DNA of 10,270 bases from an uncultured Oscillospiraceae bacterium (GTDB lineage Bacteria; Bacillota; Clostridia; Oscillospirales; Ruminococcaceae), in assembly GCA_934454435.1 (NCBI GenBank), contig CAKSGA010000088.1, positions 1-10,270 of the forward strand, written 5' to 3'. The position numbers and the translations under genes were made by a program. Below the pieces are notes generated by a model. The model was not told the DNA's origin and did no database searches. It was given only the letters and a program-made list of their open reading frames with translations. Each line of letters opens with the position of its first letter. Position 1 is the stretch's first letter. Shown here in pieces: positions 6,403 through 10,270 of this stretch.

Positions 6403-7758
6403 ATGAGCACAGCGAACGATTTTACCGAGGGGCGCATATTCCCGAAGCTGATAAAATTCATGCTTCCAATTCTCGGCGCACTGATTCTTCAGGCAATGTA
6501 CGGGGCGGTGGATATACTTGTTGTAGGGCAATTCGGCAGCAGCGAGGGAATTTCAGCCGTGTCCACTGGCAGCAACCTGGTCAACATGGTGACTTTCACA
6601 GCAGCGGGCTTTACTATGGGCGTCACTATACTCATGGGCAGATATCTCGGTGAGAAACGCCCGGAGCGTCTGGGTAAGGTCATTGGCGGTGCCATCTGCT
6701 TTTTTGTGGTGCTGAGCGTAGTGATATCTGCGGTCATGCTTATCTTTGCAAAGCAGCTTTCGCAGCTCATGCAGGCTCCGGAGGAAGCGCTGAACTCCAC
6801 AGTGACCTATGTCATGATATGCGGCGGCGGAACGCTGTTCATTATGGCGTACAACTTTATCAGCAGTATTTTTCGTGGACTCGGCAACTCTAAACTTCCG
6901 CTGATTTTCGTAGGCATTGCCTGCGTTGTGAATATCATCGGCGACCTGCTTTTCGTAGCGGTGTTCAATATGAACGTTGCCGGTGCGGCGCTCGCTACGG
7001 TGCTTGCTCAGGCGGTCAGCGTGTTTATGTCGCTGCTGATAATACGCCGCCAGAAGCTGCCATTCACCCTGAAACGTGAGGATATCCGCTTCAATGAGGA
7101 AGTCCCCAGAATGATACGTGTGGGCGCTCCGATCGCAGTGCAGGAGCTCCTGACGCAGCTCTCTTTCCTGGCTCTGTGCGCTTTTATCAACAAACTGGGT
7201 ATCGACCAGTCCTCGGGGTACGGAGTTGCCAACAAGCTGGTGGCGTTCATCATGCTGGTGCCGTCGTCGCTCATGCAGTCGCTGGCGAGCTTCGTTGCGC
7301 AGAATTTCGGTGCAGGAAAGGAAAAGCGTGCCCGTCAGACAATGCTGTGCGGCATGGCGATAGGGGGCTCGGTCGGCGTGGTAATCTCGCTGCTGGCTGT
7401 ATTCGCCGGAAATTACATGTCAATGATATTCACGCCGGAGCCCTCCTATATCGAGCAGTCTGCGGCGTATCTTCTGGGCTTTTCCCTGGAGCCTGTCGTA
7501 ACAAGTATTCTGTTCAGCTTTATCGGCTACTTCAACGGCCACAGCCAGACTTTATTCGTGATGATACAGGGACTTTCACAGACATTCCTTGTGCGTCTGC
7601 CCGTGTCCTATATCATGAGTATCCAGCCTGACGCAAACCTTACCATGATAGGACTTGCAGCACCCTCTGCAACGATATTCGGCATAATCATCAATCTGAT
7701 ATATTTTGTATGGTACACAAAGAAGCTGCGCCATACGCATCCGGAACTGGAGCATTGA
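6403..7758 (+). CDS. MATE-family multidrug efflux transporter
   Basis: A 451-residue inner-membrane protein with about 12 hydrophobic helices in two similar halves. It probably exports drugs or other organic cations using a sodium or proton gradient. Family marks are the N-terminal EGRIFPKLIKFMLPILGALILQAMYGAVDILVVGQFGSSEGISAV, the GFTMGVTILMGRYLGEKRPERLGKVIGGAI segment, FRGLGNSKLPLIFVGIACVVNIIGDLLFV, and the second-half GAPIAVQELLTQLSFLALCAFINKLG and SFVAQNFGAGKEKRARQTM. The start ATG 6403 has GGAGG 5 bp upstream; an in-frame ATG at 6271 is inside the acetyltransferase gene and is not used. The stop is 1 bp before the Nudix start. It begins a new transcription unit from an extended -10 promoter. 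The substrate cannot be told from the sequence. Confidence 0.95.
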   Translation: MSTANDFTEGRIFPKLIKFMLPILGALILQAMYGAVDILVVGQFGSSEGISAVSTGSNLVNMVTFTAAGFTMGVTILMGRYLGEKRPERLGKVIGGAICFFVVLSVVISAVMLIFAKQLSQLMQAPEEALNSTVTYVMICGGGTLFIMAYNFISSIFRGLGNSKLPLIFVGIACVVNIIGDLLFVAVFNMNVAGAALATVLAQAVSVFMSLLIIRRQKLPFTLKREDIRFNEEVPRMIRVGAPIAVQELLTQLSFLALCAFINKLGIDQSSGYGVANKLVAFIMLVPSSLMQSLASFVAQNFGAGKEKRARQTMLCGMAIGGSVGVVISLLAVFAGNYMSMIFTPEPSYIEQSAAYLLGFSLEPVVTSILFSFIGYFNGHSQTLFVMIQGLSQTFLVRLPVSYIMSIQPDANLTMIGLAAPSATIFGIIINLIYFVWYTKKLRHTHPELEH

Positions 7759-7759
7759 C

Positions 7760-8215
7760 ATGGAAAACGGAAACACGAACTGGAGCCAGTCGGTGACGGC
7801 TGTTGTGATAAGGGACGGGCAGGTGCTGCTCGCACGGCATACATACGGCGCAGGGAAAGGGCTGCTGATAATCCCGGGCGGCTATCTCAACTACGGCGAA
7901 ATGCCGGAGGAAGCATTGGTCCGGGAATTCCTTGAGGAAACCGGAATACGAATAAGACCCCTGGAGCTTATCGGAATGCGCTTCAATGCAAAGGACTGGT
8001 ACGCTGCGTTCCGTGCGGAGTATGTTTCCGGGGAGGCTCATACGGACGGTGATGAAAACAGCGAAGTCCTCTGGCTGGACGTTGAGGAAGCCCTGACCCG
8101 AAGCGACGTCCCTGACCTTACAAAGAAGCTGATACAGTGTGCGATGTCCGGCGGGTTTCATGTAGTGCCCTATATCGGCAAAAATCCGCCTTATGTTCTC
8201 TATGGAGCTGAATAA
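7760..8215 (+). CDS. Nudix hydrolase
   Basis: A 151-residue cytoplasmic hydrolase that would split a nucleoside diphosphate linked to another group, using magnesium. The Nudix box is a perfect match (G-x5-E-x7-R-E-U-x-E-E-x-G-U) at residues 41-63: Gly41, Glu47, Arg55-Glu56, Glu59-Glu60, Gly62. The protein begins with the usual beta-strand SVTAVVIRDGQVLLARH and ends in a tail without other known domains. The start ATG 7760 has GGAG at 7749-7752 with 7 bp spacing; an in-frame ATG at 7706 lies within the MATE gene. The gene is 1 bp downstream of the exporter and is followed by an intrinsic terminator, so the two are co-transcribed. Substrates of such small Nudix enzymes (ADP-ribose, nucleotide sugars, oxidised nucleotides) cannot be told apart here. 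Confidence 0.95.
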   Translation: MENGNTNWSQSVTAVVIRDGQVLLARHTYGAGKGLLIIPGGYLNYGEMPEEALVREFLEETGIRIRPLELIGMRFNAKDWYAAFRAEYVSGEAHTDGDENSEVLWLDVEEALTRSDVPDLTKKLIQCAMSGGFHVVPYIGKNPPYVLYGAE

Positions 8216-8219
8216 ATAG

Positions 8220-8251
8220 TTCCGGTGCTGAAAAGTACCGGAATTTTTTTT
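8220..8251 (+). terminator. Intrinsic terminator after the Nudix gene
   Basis: TTCCGGT (8220-8226) pairs with ACCGGAA (8237-8243), a 7 bp stem with a 10 base loop, followed by an eight-T run (8244-8251). It starts 5 bp after the Nudix stop and ends the MATE-Nudix transcript just before the next promoter. Confidence 0.93.
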
Positions 8252-8262
8252 GAAAAAACCCC

Positions 8263-8291
8263 TTGACAAATGTGGTCTATTGTGGTAGACT
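8263..8291 (+). promoter_or_regulatory. Promoter of the BlaI-BlaR1-like operon
   Basis: TTGACA (8263-8268), a 17 bp spacer and TAGACT (8286-8291) as a -10 box. The -10 box is also the right arm of operator 1, so repressor binding would block the polymerase directly. The -35 box carries the same CCCCTTGACAAA context as the argG and XRE promoters. Confidence 0.85.
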
Positions 8292-8323
8292 AAATACAGA
8301 AAGGGGGTCTATTTAAGTAGACC
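8274..8323. promoter_or_regulatory. Two BlaI-type operators
   Basis: Operator 1 is GGTCTAttgtggTAGACT (8274-8291) and operator 2 is GGTCTAtttaagTAGACC (8306-8323). Both are inverted repeats with 6 bp arms, operator 1 having one mismatch at its outermost pair, and a 6 bp spacer. Their centres are 32 bp apart, about three helical turns, so two repressor dimers would sit on the same face of the DNA. Operator 1 overlaps the -10 box and operator 2 lies just after the likely start site. This is the layout expected for BlaI/MecI autorepression. Confidence 0.85.
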
Positions 8324-8339
8324 TAAGGAGGTGAATCTA

Positions 8340-8708
8340 ATGGAGAACATCAAACAGCTTCCGGAAAGTGAGATGAAGCTGCTGGAGCTCATATGGAAGT
8401 CGCAGCCGGTGAGGTCCGGGGAGCTGGTAACAGCAGCATTCAGCGAGTACGGGTGGAAGAAATCCACGGTGTACACGATACTGAAGAAGCTGGTCACGAA
8501 AGGGCTTGCGGTCAACGAGAACTCAGAGATAACGGCGACTCACAATAGGGAAGAGGTGCTGTCTGAGAAGTCTGAAGATGTTATCGAGAGGAGCTACGGC
8601 GGGTCGCTGCCAATGTTCCTGGCGGCGTTTCTGAGCCGTGAGAGGCTCACAAAAAAGGAAGCCGAGGAGCTAAAGAAGCTGATAGACGACTACACGGAGG
8701 AGGTGTGA
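8340..8708 (+). CDS. BlaI/MecI-family transcriptional repressor
   Basis: A 122-residue repressor of the BlaI/MecI/CopY family. The winged helix is N-terminal: LPESEMKLLELIWKSQPVRSGELV, then the recognition helix WKKSTVYTILKKLVTKGLA (about residues 39-57). The C-terminal helices (about 85-122, PMFLAAFLSRERLTKKEAEELKKLIDDY) form the dimer region. In staphylococcal BlaI, cleavage occurs at an Asn-Phe bond in the equivalent stretch; here the matching residues look like Ala96-Phe97. The start is ATG 8340 with AAGGAGG at 8325-8331; an in-frame GTG at 8331 lies inside that ribosome binding site and is not the start. Two operators lie just upstream. The next gene, an M56 protease, starts 2 bp after this stop and should be its signal-controlled partner. 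Confidence 0.95.
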   Translation: MENIKQLPESEMKLLELIWKSQPVRSGELVTAAFSEYGWKKSTVYTILKKLVTKGLAVNENSEITATHNREEVLSEKSEDVIERSYGGSLPMFLAAFLSRERLTKKEAEELKKLIDDYTEEV

Positions 8709-8710
8709 AT

Positions 8711-10270
8711 ATGGAGAATTTTCTTGAAACTCTTGTCAGAATGAGCATATCCGGAGCGCTTATTTCCGTGGTGATAATGCTGCTGAGAATACCGTTCCGT
8801 AAGGCTCCACGGAAGTATTCATACATGCTGTGGGGAATTCTCGGGGTGCGGCTGCTCTGTCCGTTTTCGCTGCCGAGCCCGGCGAGCCTTTTCAACCTTT
8901 TGCGTTCCAATGACGGAAGTTCCGGAACGGAGGTTATAACGAACCGCATTACAGCGCCGTTTGTCGAGTATCATGAGCTCCAGGTGGGACAGGTGCAGCA
9001 GTCTGTGCAGATCACCCAGTCTATAACGCTTACTCAGGTGCTTTTCTGGATATGGGCAGCGGGAGCAGTGATATTCGCAGTTTACATGCTGATGACTTAT
9101 ATCTGGCTCCGCAGGAGGGTCGCAGGAGCGGTCCGCATTTCTGACGATATCTATGAGTGCAATGGTATCCCGACAGCGTTCGTGATGGGCGTGATCCGCC
9201 CGAGGATATATCTTCCCGCCGGTCTGGGAAGTCAGGACAAAGACTTCATAACAGCGCATGAACGGACGCATATCCGCCGCAGGGACAACATTATAAAACC
9301 ATTGGCGGTGCTCATTCTGTGCGTCCACTGGTTCAATCCGCTGGTGTGGGTGTCCTTTTTCCTGATGGTGAGGGATATGGAGATCTCCTGCGATGAACGT
9401 GTGGTGTGCGGGCTTGATGTCCAGTCCCGCAAGGAATATGCGAACGCTCTTCTGAATATGTCGGCAAAGCAGAGCCGGCTCACGGGCGTTCTGGCATTCG
9501 GCGAGAGCAGCATAAAGCAGCGCATAAAGAGCGTCCTGAGCCCCAGAAAACCCACTCTCTGGATTAGCATTGCAGTTGTAGCAGTCATCGTTATCGCAGC
9601 AGTATGCCTGCTGACTGACGCCCGGAAGAGCCCTGAAAGCTCCTCCCCGGAACCTCCGGAAAGTCTGACTTCATCGCAGGAAGAGCAGACTGTCCCTGCC
9701 GCAGAAACCACATCAGAGTCTGAAACGTCTGTTTCGGTTTCTGACGTTTCGGAGTCCGTGGAAGCACCGGAGCTCGTGAAACCTCCGCTGCTGACTGAAG
9801 AGAACGCAGCCGCCACGGTGCAGAAGATACTGGGTTCGTTCCAGTTGACGGAAGAAAGCGGAAATCTGTGCATATCCTTCGACATGCCGGACTATATACC
9901 GGAGTCGTCTGACGGAAAAACGCAGCTTTACATATCTCTTGGTGTCGATTATTATATGGGCGGGGGAACATATTCCCACGACCGCCTGCTGGATAATAAG
10001 ATAATGGAACCGAGCGGCAGTTACAGCACTGTGATCGTTCCGGATGGCAAGGAGTTCCTGGGATCTATGCTGCGGGCGGCGTTCATGACCGACATCGGCG
10101 ATAATGCCTATCGCACATTCTATGCCGATTATGTAGAGCTCAGTCCGTCTGATGTCGGTGCAGGACCTGTTTCCCCGAAAAAGGCAGAGGTTGACGGAGC
10201 AACGATAAGGTACACGTTCTCCGGCGATAACTGGGTAGTCCGGTTCAATGACTTCCCGGCGGATATGACG
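8711..10270 (+). CDS. M56 BlaR1-type membrane metalloprotease sensor, partial (C-terminus beyond right edge)
   Basis: An integral membrane protease; 520 residues are visible with no stop. Residues about 8-60 hold the first membrane helices and about 111-133 a further one. The zinc motif HERTH is at 183-187, followed by HWFNPLVWVSFF and the EISCDERV segment (Glu224, Asp228, Glu229) with the expected third ligand. AFVMGVIRPRIYLP before the motif is also typical of M56. A last helix is at about 283-302. After it comes a Ser/Glu/Pro-rich linker (about 305-360) and an outer domain I cannot assign, lacking a convincing penicillin-binding SxxK motif in a hydrophobic helix. GGAGGAGG at 8696-8703 serves the start at 8711. 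It probably senses an outside signal and triggers cleavage of the adjacent repressor. Confidence 0.9.
   Translation, partial: MENFLETLVRMSISGALISVVIMLLRIPFRKAPRKYSYMLWGILGVRLLCPFSLPSPASLFNLLRSNDGSSGTEVITNRITAPFVEYHELQVGQVQQSVQITQSITLTQVLFWIWAAGAVIFAVYMLMTYIWLRRRVAGAVRISDDIYECNGIPTAFVMGVIRPRIYLPAGLGSQDKDFITAHERTHIRRRDNIIKPLAVLILCVHWFNPLVWVSFFLMVRDMEISCDERVVCGLDVQSRKEYANALLNMSAKQSRLTGVLAFGESSIKQRIKSVLSPRKPTLWISIAVVAVIVIAAVCLLTDARKSPESSSPEPPESLTSSQEEQTVPAAETTSESETSVSVSDVSESVEAPELVKPPLLTEENAAATVQKILGSFQLTEESGNLCISFDMPDYIPESSDGKTQLYISLGVDYYMGGGTYSHDRLLDNKIMEPSGSYSTVIVPDGKEFLGSMLRAAFMTDIGDNAYRTFYADYVELSPSDVGAGPVSPKKAEVDGATIRYTFSGDNWVVRFNDFPADMT

Noticed and set aside
8331..8333. In-frame GTG as start of the BlaI-type repressor
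   Set aside because: It lies in the AAGGAGG ribosome binding site itself. The ATG at 8340 has correct spacing and matches family N-termini.

Overview
The window looks like chromosomal DNA from a low-to-mid GC Gram-positive anaerobe. A gut Clostridia / Ruminococcus-type genome fits best. The evidence is strong AGGAGG-type ribosome binding sites, sigma-A promoters with near-perfect TTGACA/TATAAT boxes, TTG and GTG starts beside ATG, and the gene families present: an XRE-ImmA pair, tandem M42 peptidases, a MATE exporter and BlaI/M56 regulators. The genus is an inference from style, not from a marker gene.

Left part (1-2435, minus strand): arginine biosynthesis. argG (argininosuccinate synthase) is complete and reads toward argH (argininosuccinate lyase), which runs off the left edge. 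Together they convert citrulline and aspartate into arginine and fumarate. A strong terminator-like hairpin lies between them, and argG has a consensus promoter. The divergent intergenic region (2335-2688) holds two outward consensus promoters, several TGAATA half-sites resembling ARG boxes, and an inverted repeat over the -10 of the rightward promoter.

Middle (2608-6326, plus strand): a compact five-gene run with gaps of 3 and 14 bp, then overlaps of 8 and 4 bp. The order is XRE-family repressor, ImmA/IrrE-type zinc peptidase, two paralogous M42 aminopeptidases of exactly 340 residues each, and a GNAT-like acetyltransferase. The ImmA-type protease probably controls the XRE repressor, and the two M42 enzymes probably degrade peptides. 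The fusion of a protease-controlled switch with a paired peptidase and acetyltransferase cassette is the most interesting arrangement here.

Right part (6364-10270, plus strand): a MATE exporter and a Nudix hydrolase separated by 1 bp form a second unit. It starts at an extended -10 promoter and ends at an intrinsic terminator (8220-8251). A third unit follows, with a BlaI/MecI-type repressor and an M56 BlaR1-type membrane metalloprotease that runs off the right edge. Its promoter carries two near-identical inverted-repeat operators spaced 32 bp apart. The visible outer domain of the BlaR1-like protein does not look like a penicillin-binding sensor, so the signal is probably not a simple copy of the beta-lactam system.

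No tRNA, rRNA, CRISPR array, insertion sequence, integrase or attachment site was seen.
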